Shown: positions 8,107-18,872 of the stretch, piece by piece
Position numbering within the stretch: position 1 is the first letter of the stretch
How the letters are laid out: every line of letters begins with the position of its first letter
Assembly: GCF_000826085.1 (NCBI RefSeq)
Contig: NZ_CCYM01000003.1
Location: forward strand, 806,001 to 870,000
Direction of reading: 5' to 3'
DNA length: 64,000 nucleotides
Source of the DNA: Nigerium massiliense
GTDB taxonomy: Bacteria; Actinomycetota; Actinomycetes; Propionibacteriales; Propionibacteriaceae
Program-made: the position numbers and the translations under genes
The notes under the pieces: generated by a model
The model's database searches: none
What the model was told of the DNA's origin: nothing
What the model saw: only the letters and a program-made list of their open reading frames with translations

Positions 8107-9935
8107 GCCGGCAACTCCGCGTCGTAGAGCGACTCGACGACGTCGGCGTACCGCTCGGCGATGTGCGCCCGCCGTACCTTCATGTTCGGCGTCATGATGC
8201 CGGCCGACACGCTGAACTCGTGGTCGAGGATGGCGTACCGCTTCACCGTCTCCCACCGCTCCAGCTTGCTGTTGGCCCGCTTCATGAACCGGTCGATGGA
8301 GCGGCGGACCTCGGGCAACTGCGTCAGTTGCTCGTAGCTGAGATCTTCCTTCTTGTGCCGCTTGGCCCACTTGTCGAGGGCCTCCGGATCGAGGGTGACG
8401 ATCGCCGAGATGTATTTGCGGCCGTCCCCCACCGCGACGACCTGGGACACGTACGGGACGTTCGCCGCGATCGCGTTCTCCACCTTCTGCGGCGCGACGT
8501 ACTTCCCGCCGGACGTCTTGAGCAGGTCCTTCTTGCGGTCGGTGATGGTGAGGTAGCCGTACTCGTCGAGCGTGCCGATGTCTCCGGTGGCGAACCAACC
8601 GTCCGTCAGCACCTCGGCGGTCAGCTCGGGCGCCTTGTGGTAGCCCCGCATGATGCCGGGTCCGCGGACGAGGATCTCGCCGTCGTCGGCGATCCTCACC
8701 TCCGAGCCGGGCATCACGGGGCCGACCGTGCCGAACCGCGGGCGGTCGGGCAGGTTGAGGAACGTCACGGCGCTGGTCTCGGTGAGGCCGTAGCCCTCGA
8801 CGATCGTGATGCCGGCCGAGTAGAACCACTCCTGCACCTGACGGCTCAGCTTGGCGCTGCCGGAGATGAAGTACCGCAGCTTCCCGCCCATCCGCTCCTT
8901 CAGCTGGGAGAACACCAGTCGGTCGGCGACGGCGTACCGGGCGGCCAGCCCGCGCGGCACCGGCGTGCCCTTCAGCCGATACGGACGCGTCTGCGCGCCC
9001 ACCGAGAACGCCCAGCGCGCGATGCGGCCCTTCACCCCGCCGGACGGCGCCGAGGTCACCACGGCGTTGCGGACCTTCTCGTAGATGCGGGGGGCGCCGC
9101 ACATCACCGTCGGGTGGGTCTCGTCGAGCCCCGCCATGATGCGGTCGGTGCGACCGTCCACGAAGGCGGCGAAGCCGATCTGCAACTGCACCGCGACGAG
9201 GCACTTGCCGAAGACGTGCGAGAGCGGCAGCCACAGCAGGTGGCTGTCAGTGGGCTCGATGATGCCGGTGGATTCGACGGCGACGGCCTCGTAGGTCCAG
9301 CACTGGTGGGTGAGCTCGACGCCCTTCGGCGTTCCCGTGGTGCCGGAGGTGTAGATGAGGGTGGCGAGCGTGTCCGGGCCGGTGGACGCCGTGGCGTCCC
9401 GCACGCAGTCGGGGTGCTGCTCCAGGTACTTGGTGCCGCGCGCGACCAGCGTCTCCCAGGTGATCAGCCGCGGGTCGGACGCCTCGGGGTCGTCCTCCAT
9501 CATGATGACGTGCTCGACGAGGCCGCGCAGTTCGTCGTGCGACTGCAGCTTCGCCAACTGTTGGGCGTTCTCCGCGACGAAGAACCGCGAGTCGGAGTGC
9601 GAGACGATGTGGGCGAACTCCTCGCCCTTGGTGTTGGGGTAGATCGTCGTGGTGGCGCCGGCGGCCATGCTGACCGCCAGGTCCATCAGGATCCACCGCA
9701 TCCGCGTAGACGAGGCGATCGAGACGCGCTCCTCATACCCCAGCCCCAACGACAGCAGCCCCGCGGCGAGCGTCTCGGCCTGCGCCTTCGTCTGGGCCCA
9801 CGTCAGGCTGGCCCAGGCGTCGTCGGCGGCCCGATATCGGAAGGCCTCCAGGTCGGGAGTCTCCTCGGCACGGCGCTCGAGCATCGCCCCCAGCGACGGT
9901 GCGCAGCGTGCGAGAATCTCTTCGCGTTCGGTCAT
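8103..9935 (-). CDS. fadD: Long-chain fatty-acid-CoA ligase (AMP-forming), FadD15-like
   Basis: A 610-residue ANL-superfamily ligase that activates long-chain fatty acids to acyl-CoA through an acyl-adenylate. The P-loop YTSGTTGTPKG (residues 195-205), the GYGLTETSA motif, GWFATGDIG and the C-terminal hinge DRKKDLLKTSGGKYVAPQ are all present, and the length is normal for this family. ATG 9935 follows GGAGGAG. It is the first gene of a two-gene operon with the thioesterase and is transcribed divergently from a MarR regulator, which probably controls it through the dyad at 10004-10019. Confidence 0.92.
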   Translation of the reverse strand: MTEREEILARCAPSLGAMLERRAEETPDLEAFRYRAADDAWASLTWAQTKAQAETLAAGLLSLGLGYEERVSIASSTRMRWILMDLAVSMAAGATTTIYPNTKGEEFAHIVSHSDSRFFVAENAQQLAKLQSHDELRGLVEHVIMMEDDPEASDPRLITWETLVARGTKYLEQHPDCVRDATASTGPDTLATLIYTSGTTGTPKGVELTHQCWTYEAVAVESTGIIEPTDSHLLWLPLSHVFGKCLVAVQLQIGFAAFVDGRTDRIMAGLDETHPTVMCGAPRIYEKVRNAVVTSAPSGGVKGRIARWAFSVGAQTRPYRLKGTPVPRGLAARYAVADRLVFSQLKERMGGKLRYFISGSAKLSRQVQEWFYSAGITIVEGYGLTETSAVTFLNLPDRPRFGTVGPVMPGSEVRIADDGEILVRGPGIMRGYHKAPELTAEVLTDGWFATGDIGTLDEYGYLTITDRKKDLLKTSGGKYVAPQKVENAIAANVPYVSQVVAVGDGRKYISAIVTLDPEALDKWAKRHKKEDLSYEQLTQLPEVRRSIDRFMKRANSKLERWETVKRYAILDHEFSVSAGIMTPNMKVRRAHIAERYADVVESLYDAELPA

Positions 9936-10003
9936 CGGACTCCTCCCGTGTCGACGAAGGGGCTTCGCCCTTCCCGTGGGGTGAGGTTACCGGAGTTATC
10001 GAC

Positions 10004-10019
10004 AGTTGAACGGTCAACT
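10004..10019. promoter_or_regulatory. Dyad operator for the MarR regulator
   Basis: A perfect 6-bp inverted repeat, AGTTGA-ACGG-TCAACT, lies in the 103-bp space between divergent fadD and marR. It overlaps the -35 region of the marR promoter. MarR proteins typically bind such dyads next to their own gene, so autorepression and control of fadD are likely. Confidence 0.65.
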
Positions 10020-10025
10020 TCATGC

Positions 10026-10031
10026 TACAAT
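10026..10031 (+). promoter_or_regulatory. -10 element of marR, leaderless layout
   Basis: TACAAT ends 7 bases before ATG 10039, so transcription would start at or one base before the start codon. No ribosome-binding site is visible, which supports a leaderless mRNA. Confidence 0.55.
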
Positions 10032-10038
10032 AGAGCGC

Positions 10039-10497
10039 ATGACCACACTCGCCGACGTCCGATGGCTCGACCATCGCCAGCAGAAGATCTGGCGTAGCTT
10101 CCTGACGGGCAGTGCGGCGATCGATCGGCACCTCGACGAGGCCCTGCGACCCTACGGCCTCGACCTCGGCGAGTACGAGATCCTCGTCGCCCTCTCCGAA
10201 TCCGAGGATCGACGCATGCGCATGTCCGAGCTTGCCCAGGCGGCCCGGCAGTCGCGTTCGCGGCTGACGCACACCGTCGCCCGCATGGAGAAGAAGGGCT
10301 ACATCGAGCGCCAGAACTGCGCCGACGACCGGCGCGGCGTGCTGGCGCAGCTCACCGACAGCGGGTTCGCGCTGCTCGAAGAGGCCGCGCCCGTGCACGT
10401 CGACTCCGTGCGCCGCTCGTTCATCGACGCCGTCGATCCGGATGACCTCGAAGCTCTCGGAAGGGCCATGGCTGCGGTCGCCGCGGTGGCAGACTGA
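10039..10497 (+). CDS. MarR-family transcriptional regulator
   Basis: A 152-residue winged-helix regulator. The recognition region reads RMRMSELAQAARQSRSRLTHTVARMEKKGYIERQ (split here: helix MSELAQAA, recognition helix SRSRLTHTVARMEKKG), followed by the wing CADDRRG, which matches the conserved D-x-R-x of MarR proteins. ATG 10039 was chosen over the upstream TTG 10006 because the latter lies inside the operator and the -10 TACAAT fits a leaderless start. It is divergent from fadD and ends 4 bases before the oxidoreductase gene, so it may also co-transcribe that gene. A fatty-acid or acyl-CoA ligand is plausible but inferred only from context. Confidence 0.88.
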   Translation: MTTLADVRWLDHRQQKIWRSFLTGSAAIDRHLDEALRPYGLDLGEYEILVALSESEDRRMRMSELAQAARQSRSRLTHTVARMEKKGYIERQNCADDRRGVLAQLTDSGFALLEEAAPVHVDSVRRSFIDAVDPDDLEALGRAMAAVAAVAD

Positions 10498-10501
10498 CGG
10501 T

Positions 10502-13417
10502 GTGACCGTCCACGCCGCCACCGACCTCGAGCGCCTCAACGAACGCCTGCTGGCCTCGGCGTTTCCGCAGGCCGACGGTTCGACGCTGACGCGGGCCCTC
10601 TACTCCACCGACGCTTCCCTGTACCGCGTCGCCCCCCTCGCGGTGGCGCACCCGAGCGACCAGGCCGCGCTCGCCGGGCTCGTGGACGCCGCGCTCGCGT
10701 CCGGCATCCCCCTGACGCCCCGCGGCGCGGGCACCTCCTGCGCGGGCAATGCTGTCGGGCCGGGGCTCGTGATCGACACGGCCCGCCATCTCACCCGCAT
10801 CCACCACCTCGACCCTGAGCAGCGTGTCGCCGTGATCGACCCCGGGGTCGTCCAGACCGTGCTCACCGCCGCCGCGCTTCCGCACGGCCTGCGGTTCGGG
10901 CCCGACCCGTCCACCGCGAACCGCTGCACCGTCGGCGGGATGATCGGCAACAACGCCTGCGGACCGCGCGCGCTGGGGTACGGCCGCTCGTCCGACAACG
11001 TCGTCGCGCTGGACGTCATCACCGGCACCGGGGAGCGGCTGCGACTCGATTCCCGTGAAGACCTCACCGCGTCCGACTCCCCCACCTTGCGCGCCCTGCA
11101 CGAGCTCGTGGCCGCGAACCTCGGGCTGATCCGCACCGAGTTCGGTCGGTTCTCCCGGCAGGTCTCGGGGCTCAGCCTCGAGTGGCTGCTGCCCGAGCGC
11201 GGCTTCGACGTCGCGCGGTTCTTCGCGGGTACCGAAGGCGCCCTCGGCGTCATCACCCAGGCCACGGTGCGGCTGGTCGCGGACGACCCGCACAAGACCC
11301 TCGTGGCGCTCGGCTACCCCACGATGCCGCAAGCTGCCGACGCGATGCCGTCGATCCTGCCGTTCAAGCCGACCGCCGTCGAGGGCATGGACCGGCGCAT
11401 CGTCGACGTCGTCTCGCGTGCCCAGGGCGCGGACGCCGTCCCCCGGCTGCCGGACGGGGACGCCTGGATCTTCGTCGAGCTCACCGACACCGACGCGGAC
11501 GACCTGGCTGAGCGAGCGGCCGGGCTGCTGGCCGCGTCCGGGTGCCAGGACGGCGAGGTCGTCACCGACCCGGTCGTCGCGGCCACGCTGTGGAAGATCC
11601 GCGCGGATGGCGCCGGCCTCGCCGGCGTCAGCCTGGACCGGCCCGCGTACGGCGGCTGGGAGGATTCCGCCGTCCTGCCGGAGAACCTCGGCCACTACCT
11701 CCGCGACTTCGACGCGCTGCTGGACAAGCACCACCTGCACGGCCTGCCGTATGGACACTTCGGGGACGGCTGCGTCCACTGCCGCATCGACTTCCCGCTG
11801 ACGGACGAGGGCGGCACCGCCGCGTACCGCTCCTTCATCGAGGACGCCGCGCGGCTCGCGGCGTCCTACGGCGGCTCGATGTCGGGCGAGCACGGCGACG
11901 GGCGGGCGCGCTCCGAGCTGCTGCCCGTCATGTACTCCCCCGAGGCGATCGCGCTGTTCGGCCAGGTCAAGGCCATCTTCGACCCCCGCAACCTGCTCAA
12001 CCCGGGCGTCCTGGTCGACCCGGCGCCGTTCACCGCCGACCTGCGCGCCCCACAGGTGCGCCGCTCGCCGCTGTGGTTGACCGACGAGGCGTTCGTCGAG
12101 GACGTCCACCGCTGCACGGGCGTCGGCAAGTGCGTGACCGCGAGCCGGGCCGGCGGCGTCATGTGCCCCTCGTTCCAGGCGACCCGCAGCGAGAAGGATT
12201 CCACCCGCGGGCGCGCCCACGTGCTGCAGGAGATGATCAACGGCACCCTCGTCAGCGCCGGCTGGCGGTCGGCGGAGGTGCACGAGGCGCTCGACCTGTG
12301 CCTGTCCTGCAAGGGCTGCGCACGCGACTGCCCCGCCGGCGTCGACATGGCCGCCTACAAGTCGCGGGTGCTCCACGAGTCGTACAAGGGGCGGCTACGC
12401 CCGATGAACCACTACGCCCTGGGCCTGCTCCCGCTGTGGGGACGCCTCGTCCAGCGCGTCCCGGCCGTGCTGCCGCGACTGGCCAACGCCGTGCTGCAGG
12501 CGCCGGGGCTGCAGGGGTTGGTGAAGCGCATCGCGGGCATCGACCCGAAGCGGACATCGATGCCGCGGTTCGCGGTCGGCTCGAACCGGCGCAAGGTCCG
12601 TGTCGCGCTCGAGGCCGGACGCCCGCTGGCGCTCAGCCGGCGCGGACGCCGGGCGCTCGGGCGATCGAGCCTGACCCCGACCGGCGCGCCGGAACGGCCG
12701 CAGGGGCGTCCCGTGGTGCTGTGGGTCGACTCGTTCTCGGACGCCTTCGAGGGCGACACCGTCGCCGCCACCGCGGCCGTGCTGATCGAGGCCGGGTTCA
12801 CGCCCCGCCTGCTCGAGCGCAAGGCCTGCTGCGGGCTCACGTGGATCTCGACCGGCCAGCTGGACGGCGCCCGGCGCGAGCTGCGCGCCGCCACCGACGT
12901 GCTGCACCCGTTCGTCGCGCAGGGCGTCCCGATCGTCGGCACCGAGCCCAGCTGCCTGTCGGTGTGGCGCTCGGACGCTCTCGAGCTGCTCCGCGACGAC
13001 CCCCGGGTGGCCGAGGTCGCGCGCAACACGTTCACGCTCGCCGAGCTGCTCGCCCGCACCCCGGATTTCGCGCTGCCCGACCTGTCCGGGCACACGGTCG
13101 TCGCCCAGCCGCACTGCCACCAGGCGTCCGTCATCGGCTGGGCGGCTGACGAGAAGCTGCTGAAGGCGACCGGCGCGACGATCGTCCGTGTCGGCGGCTG
13201 CTGCGGGCTGGCCGGGAACTTCGGCATGGAGAACGGCCACCACGACGTCAGCGTGGCGGTCTTCGAACAGGACCTCGGCAAGGCCATCGACGCCGCGGGG
13301 CCCGCCGCGATCGTCCTCGCGGACGGGTTCTCCTGCCGCACCCAGGTCAACGACCTGCGCGGACGCCAGGCGCTGAGCCTGGCCGAACTGCTGGCAGCCC
13401 ATCAGCCGGTGAGCTGA
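10502..13417 (+). CDS. FAD-linked D-2-hydroxyacid dehydrogenase fused to Fe-S oxidoreductase (YdiJ-like)
   Basis: A 971-residue fusion. The N-terminal half is a VAO-type FAD-binding oxidase with PRGAGTSCAGNA near residue 75 and GGMIGNNACGPRALGYGR near 145. The C-terminal half carries Fe-S ligands: CTGVGKC near 538, CLSCKGCARDCP near 601-612, and two CCG motifs near 776 and 900 (KACCGLTW, GGCCGLAGNFGM). Such proteins oxidise D-lactate, D-2-hydroxyglutarate or related acids and pass electrons to quinone or an Fe-S partner. GTG 10502 lies four bases after the marR stop. The exact substrate is not determined; the domain order is that of YdiJ. Confidence 0.86.
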   Translation: MTVHAATDLERLNERLLASAFPQADGSTLTRALYSTDASLYRVAPLAVAHPSDQAALAGLVDAALASGIPLTPRGAGTSCAGNAVGPGLVIDTARHLTRIHHLDPEQRVAVIDPGVVQTVLTAAALPHGLRFGPDPSTANRCTVGGMIGNNACGPRALGYGRSSDNVVALDVITGTGERLRLDSREDLTASDSPTLRALHELVAANLGLIRTEFGRFSRQVSGLSLEWLLPERGFDVARFFAGTEGALGVITQATVRLVADDPHKTLVALGYPTMPQAADAMPSILPFKPTAVEGMDRRIVDVVSRAQGADAVPRLPDGDAWIFVELTDTDADDLAERAAGLLAASGCQDGEVVTDPVVAATLWKIRADGAGLAGVSLDRPAYGGWEDSAVLPENLGHYLRDFDALLDKHHLHGLPYGHFGDGCVHCRIDFPLTDEGGTAAYRSFIEDAARLAASYGGSMSGEHGDGRARSELLPVMYSPEAIALFGQVKAIFDPRNLLNPGVLVDPAPFTADLRAPQVRRSPLWLTDEAFVEDVHRCTGVGKCVTASRAGGVMCPSFQATRSEKDSTRGRAHVLQEMINGTLVSAGWRSAEVHEALDLCLSCKGCARDCPAGVDMAAYKSRVLHESYKGRLRPMNHYALGLLPLWGRLVQRVPAVLPRLANAVLQAPGLQGLVKRIAGIDPKRTSMPRFAVGSNRRKVRVALEAGRPLALSRRGRRALGRSSLTPTGAPERPQGRPVVLWVDSFSDAFEGDTVAATAAVLIEAGFTPRLLERKACCGLTWISTGQLDGARRELRAATDVLHPFVAQGVPIVGTEPSCLSVWRSDALELLRDDPRVAEVARNTFTLAELLARTPDFALPDLSGHTVVAQPHCHQASVIGWAADEKLLKATGATIVRVGGCCGLAGNFGMENGHHDVSVAVFEQDLGKAIDAAGPAAIVLADGFSCRTQVNDLRGRQALSLAELLAAHQPVS

Positions 13418-13536
13418 CTCCCGCGCCTCCGTGCGGCCGTGGCTCTAAGATCCGTCGCCGCACCCGGAGCCTCCTCGACGACCGGCGCTCCCCGGGCAGA
13501 CGCAGACCTTCGCGGACGCCTCGATGACGAGCGAAA

Positions 13537-13564
13537 CGGGCCCGGATCATGCGATCCGGGCCCG
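13537..13564. terminator. Strong hairpin between convergent genes
   Basis: A perfect 12-bp stem (CGGGCCCGGATC with its complement) closes a 4-base loop between the convergent oxidoreductase (ends 13417) and lipoprotein (ends 13597) genes. It is likely a bidirectional terminator. The rest of 13418-13596 shows no gene. Confidence 0.7.
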
Positions 13565-13596
13565 CGTCGCGCCTTGTCAGGCAGCCATCATCGGGT

Positions 13597-14670
13597 TCAG
13601 CGGCCGGTGCCGCCACCCAGCTGCTGCAGGTCGGAGGCCGGGATCGTGGCCTCGGGCTGCGGAGCGGTCAGGTTGGGGTTGTCCTCGTTGAACTCAAGGA
13701 CGCCGTCGAGGTGGAAGTCGGTGGCGGCGAGCTTCGTGGCGCTGGCGTCGCCGTCGGTGACGGGCCAGGTGCGGGCGACATCGTCGAGGTCGACGACGAC
13801 ACGGCTGATCTTGCCGTCGGCCAGGTCGACGGTGGTGTCGAGGTTGGCGCCGTCCTTGATCTTCTTGACGGCGTCCTGGGCCTGCTCGTCGGTGAACTTG
13901 TCGTTGGGGTCGACCGCGGCGAGCGCGGGGAGGAGCTTCTTGGCGTCCGTGACGACCTTGTAGGTGTCGTCGTCGACCTTGGTGACCTCGGAGTTGTCCA
14001 TGAAGGCGGCCTGCACCTTTGCGGGATCGGTGGTCGGGGTCGCCTGCGGGGACGCGCTGGCCTGCGCCTGCTGCAGCGCCTTCTGCACAGACTCGGAGTC
14101 GAGCTCGACCCACTTGCCGTCGATCAGCGGAGTGATCCACGGCTTGGAGGACGCCTGGTCATTGGCCGCCATGCGAACCTGGTCGCCCGTGAACAGACCG
14201 GTGGCCTGGCCGATGCCGTCCACGTCGGCCTTCGCGAAGGCGCGCTTCTCGAGCCAGGTCAGATCGACGGCCTTGCCGTCCACCGCCAGCTGGAACGCCC
14301 CGTCGAGGTTGGCCGGGTCCTTCTCGTGGTTGAGCTCGGCGCCGCGGGAGTGCATCGACACCTTCATCGTCAGCTTGGGCAGCACCTTGGCGAGCGTGGT
14401 CTGCATCTGCTTGTTCGAGGAGCTGGACGGCGACGCCGAAGCCGTGCTGTTCATCGCGTCCATCGCCTTGGTGAGGTCTTCCTGCGTCGTGTCGAACCGG
14501 AAGGTCGAGGTCAGGTCCTTGCCCTGCCCCGTGTTCGTGGCGGCCTGAGCCAGCGCCTCCTTCGGGTCTGCGGGGGCCGGGTTACCGCCAGGGGTGTTCG
14601 CTCCGGTCTGGGTGCAGCCGACGACGAGGAGAGCGGCGGCCACCGCGGGGGCGGCGATGATCTTGCGCAT
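13597..14670 (-). CDS. Putative secreted lipoprotein, family unknown
   Basis: A 357-residue protein with a lipoprotein signal peptide: MRKI followed by a hydrophobic stretch and lipobox LVVGC, with Cys19 as the lipidation site. The mature part is hydrophilic, Asp/Lys-rich and has a Ser/Ala-rich linker (SASPSSSSNK). It contains segments such as WVELDSESVQKALQQA and DLADGKISRVVVDLDD, a pattern seen in actinobacterial LprG/LppX-like or LpqN-like lipoproteins, but I cannot assign a family. It should sit on the outer face of the membrane. ATG 14670 is preceded by GGAAGGA at slightly long spacing. It may be co-transcribed with the DUF308 gene upstream. Confidence 0.7.
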   Translation of the reverse strand: MRKIIAAPAVAAALLVVGCTQTGANTPGGNPAPADPKEALAQAATNTGQGKDLTSTFRFDTTQEDLTKAMDAMNSTASASPSSSSNKQMQTTLAKVLPKLTMKVSMHSRGAELNHEKDPANLDGAFQLAVDGKAVDLTWLEKRAFAKADVDGIGQATGLFTGDQVRMAANDQASSKPWITPLIDGKWVELDSESVQKALQQAQASASPQATPTTDPAKVQAAFMDNSEVTKVDDDTYKVVTDAKKLLPALAAVDPNDKFTDEQAQDAVKKIKDGANLDTTVDLADGKISRVVVDLDDVARTWPVTDGDASATKLAATDFHLDGVLEFNEDNPNLTAPQPEATIPASDLQQLGGGTGR

Positions 14671-14733
14671 GGGGTGTGATCCTTCCGAGGTGGATACTGG
14701 GCTTTCGGATGTTGATTCTGATGGATGCGAGGG

Positions 14734-15258
14734 TCAGCGACCACGCCGTGGTCCCCAGCCGACCGCGACCGAGACCAGACCGTCGATGAGCAGACAGGCT
14801 CCGACGAGCACCGAGAACTGGACGATCGTCGGTGCGACCACCTCCGCCAGCACGAGTCCGCCGACGAACAGCGAGACGAGCCCGGCGAGCACGAGCGGCC
14901 CGCGCAGTCCGGCGTCCTCGCTGGCGGACGCGAGCCGCGCCACGCCGTTGACGAGGAAGACGAACGCGGCCACCACGATCAACAGGTTCGCGCCCAGCCA
15001 CGAGTATCGCAGCGTGATGAGGCCGAGCACGAACAGCGTGGTGCTGGCCACGAACTCGGAGTAGAACCCGGCGCGCAGTCTCCCGAGGAAGGACACGACC
15101 ACGCCGACCGCGCCGCCGATCAGGGCGAGCGCACCGGTCGCATACAGCGTGGGCGGCATAGCCACGATGCAGGCGGACAGCACCAGGACGCCGGCGACGG
15201 CCAACAGCATCCCCACGACCACGTCAGCGGGACCTCCCCGGTTGGGACGCGAGCTCAT
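14734..15258 (-). CDS. HdeD-like (DUF308) membrane protein
   Basis: A 174-residue integral membrane protein with about six hydrophobic helices arranged as helical pairs, typical of HdeD/DUF308 proteins, and a short basic C-terminus (GWGPRRGR). The family is linked to acid or envelope stress in enterobacteria, but the actinobacterial members have no settled role. ATG 15258 has a very good AGGAGG site 6 bases upstream. It is divergent from ettA. A much longer antisense frame through ettA in the same frame is spurious. Confidence 0.78.
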   Translation of the reverse strand: MSSRPNRGGPADVVVGMLLAVAGVLVLSACIVAMPPTLYATGALALIGGAVGVVVSFLGRLRAGFYSEFVASTTLFVLGLITLRYSWLGANLLIVVAAFVFLVNGVARLASASEDAGLRGPLVLAGLVSLFVGGLVLAEVVAPTIVQFSVLVGACLLIDGLVSVAVGWGPRRGR

Positions 15259-15368
15259 GGGCACCTCCTGACGCGATGGATGGGCCCTCCCCCGCCGCGC
15301 GGACCGGGCAGGCGCGGCGGCCGCGGGAGGGCGGTGGTCATCATAGCTGGGCCCCCGGAGCGCAGCCC

Positions 15369-15374
15369 TATACT
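15369..15374 (+). promoter_or_regulatory. Probable -10 of ettA
   Basis: TATACT lies 46 bases upstream of ATG 15421 in the divergent gap between the DUF308 gene and ettA. No convincing -35 is visible. Confidence 0.4.
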
Positions 15375-15420
15375 GAGGGACGGCCCTGACACGATCCCTA
15401 CCACCCAGCAAGGTTGGTCC

Positions 15421-17103
<1,683 letters not shown>

Positions 17104-17110
17104 GCCCACC

Positions 17111-18781
17111 GTGACCGAGCGAGCGCCGCAGACGGGCGCCCCAATGATCGCCGAAGATCAGCTGCGCGAGCTCGCGCGGACGGAGCAGCCGTCCGGCAAG
17201 CGGCGATCCGCCATCGCGGTGGCGGGCGCCGCCACCCTCGGCTCCGTTCTGTTCGGCTACGACACCGGCGTCATCTCGGGCGCGCTGCCCTACATGGCGA
17301 TGCCTCCTACGGCCCGGGGCCTGGGGGTCGACCCGTGGCAGGAGGGCTTCATCGGCGGCGCCCTGCTCATCGGGGCGGCCATCGGGGCGCTGGTGACCGG
17401 ACGCCTCGCCGATCGCAACGGCCGACGCCACACGATCCTGGTGCTGGCGGTCATCTTCCTGGTCGGCTCCGTCGGGTCGGCCCTGGCCCCGATCGTCGAG
17501 GTCATGTACCCGTTCCGGTTCATCCTCGGGTTCGCGGTCGGCGGCGCGTCGGCCACGGTCCCGGTCTATCTGTCGGAGACCGCGCCGCAGCGCATCCGCG
17601 GCACGATCGTGGCCGCCGATCAACTGATGATCGTGTCCGGGCAACTCCTCGCCTTCCTCGCCAACGCCGGCGTGAACCACGCCTACGGCGGTCCGCAGCT
17701 GACGGTCGCCTCTGATCCCTCCGGCACGGTGCCGCCCGGGCCGCATCCCTGGGACGACGTGGCGGGCTTGCAGGCCTCCCGCGGCGGACCTCTCGACCCC
17801 GCGACCTGGCAGTCGCTGGTCGACCACCTGGTCATCAGCGGCGGTAACGGTTCGGCGTGGCGAGTGATGCTGGTGCTCTGCAGCATCCCGGCGATCGCGC
17901 TGTGGGTCGCCATGCGGCGCATGCCCGAATCTCCCCGCTGGTCGATGGCCAATCACCGCTACGTCGAGGCCGTCCGGTCGCTGCTGCGGCTGCGCGACCG
18001 CGACGACCCCGCCACCGGGGACGAGTTGGGCGAGATGCTCGCGGTCCAGCGGCTGGCCGAGGCGCAGCCGCGGGCGTCCCTGCGCGATGTGCTGCGGACG
18101 CCGTGGATGCGCCGGCTCTTCGGGGCCGGTGTGCTGCTTTCGGTCTGCAACCAGACCACGGGCGTCAACACCGTCATGTACTACGCGCCCAAGGTGCTCG
18201 AGTACGCGGGGCTCGGCGCCTCGGCCGCGATCACCGCCCAGGTCTCCAACGGGATCATGTCGGTGATCGGGGCCGCCGGCGGCCTGTGGCTCATCCACCG
18301 GTTCCGCCGCCGACAAGTCCTGATCACGTGCATCGTGCTGGTCGCCGCGTGCATGTTCGCCCTCGGCGGGCTGTTCACCTGGCTCATCCAGCCGCACCTC
18401 GCCTCGGGCACGCTGCCTCCCGCCTACGCCCCGACGCTGATTCTGGTGGTCATGGGCTTCTTCATGCTGGTGGTCCAGGCGGCCAACGGACCCGTGGTCT
18501 GGACCATGATGGGCGAGATGTTCCCGTCCCGGGTGCGTGGAGCGGCCGCCGGTGCCGCGGTGTTCTGCGGCTGGATGACCAACGCGCTGATCACGGTGAC
18601 GTTCCCGACCCTGTTGGCGACCCTCGGCGGCGGGCCGACGTACGCCGCCTACGGCGTGTTGAACGTCGTCGTCGCGATCGCCTTGTTCAAGGTGATGCCC
18701 GAGACGTCCGGACGCTCGCTCGAAGAGCTCGAGGGCGACCTTGAGAGCCGCTACGACAAGGCGCTCACCAGCAGCCGCTGA
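17111..18781 (+). CDS. MFS sugar porter with an enlarged periplasmic loop
   Basis: A 556-residue twelve-helix major facilitator of the sugar porter (SP) family, a proton-coupled monosaccharide or polyol importer. Signatures: FGYDTGVISGALP (48-60), GRLADRNGRR (97-106), PVYLSETAPQRIRG (151-164), PESPRW in the central loop, and the C-terminal PETSGRSLEELE. Between helices 5 and 6 there is an insertion of about 55-60 residues (189-246), Pro/Gly-rich and predicted outside; most SP proteins have a short loop here. GTG 17111 is used, although ATG 17144 is a possible alternative since neither has a strong ribosome-binding site. It follows ettA by 7 bases. The substrate is unknown. Confidence 0.88.
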   Translation: MTERAPQTGAPMIAEDQLRELARTEQPSGKRRSAIAVAGAATLGSVLFGYDTGVISGALPYMAMPPTARGLGVDPWQEGFIGGALLIGAAIGALVTGRLADRNGRRHTILVLAVIFLVGSVGSALAPIVEVMYPFRFILGFAVGGASATVPVYLSETAPQRIRGTIVAADQLMIVSGQLLAFLANAGVNHAYGGPQLTVASDPSGTVPPGPHPWDDVAGLQASRGGPLDPATWQSLVDHLVISGGNGSAWRVMLVLCSIPAIALWVAMRRMPESPRWSMANHRYVEAVRSLLRLRDRDDPATGDELGEMLAVQRLAEAQPRASLRDVLRTPWMRRLFGAGVLLSVCNQTTGVNTVMYYAPKVLEYAGLGASAAITAQVSNGIMSVIGAAGGLWLIHRFRRRQVLITCIVLVAACMFALGGLFTWLIQPHLASGTLPPAYAPTLILVVMGFFMLVVQAANGPVVWTMMGEMFPSRVRGAAAGAAVFCGWMTNALITVTFPTLLATLGGGPTYAAYGVLNVVVAIALFKVMPETSGRSLEELEGDLESRYDKALTSSR

Positions 18782-18872
18782 CCGAGACGGCACGCGGGGG
18801 GCGACGCACGCTGGGGCGACGCAGGCGGCGTGCCGCTCGCGCCGCCCTCCGCTCACCCGGGGCGGGCGCCCG

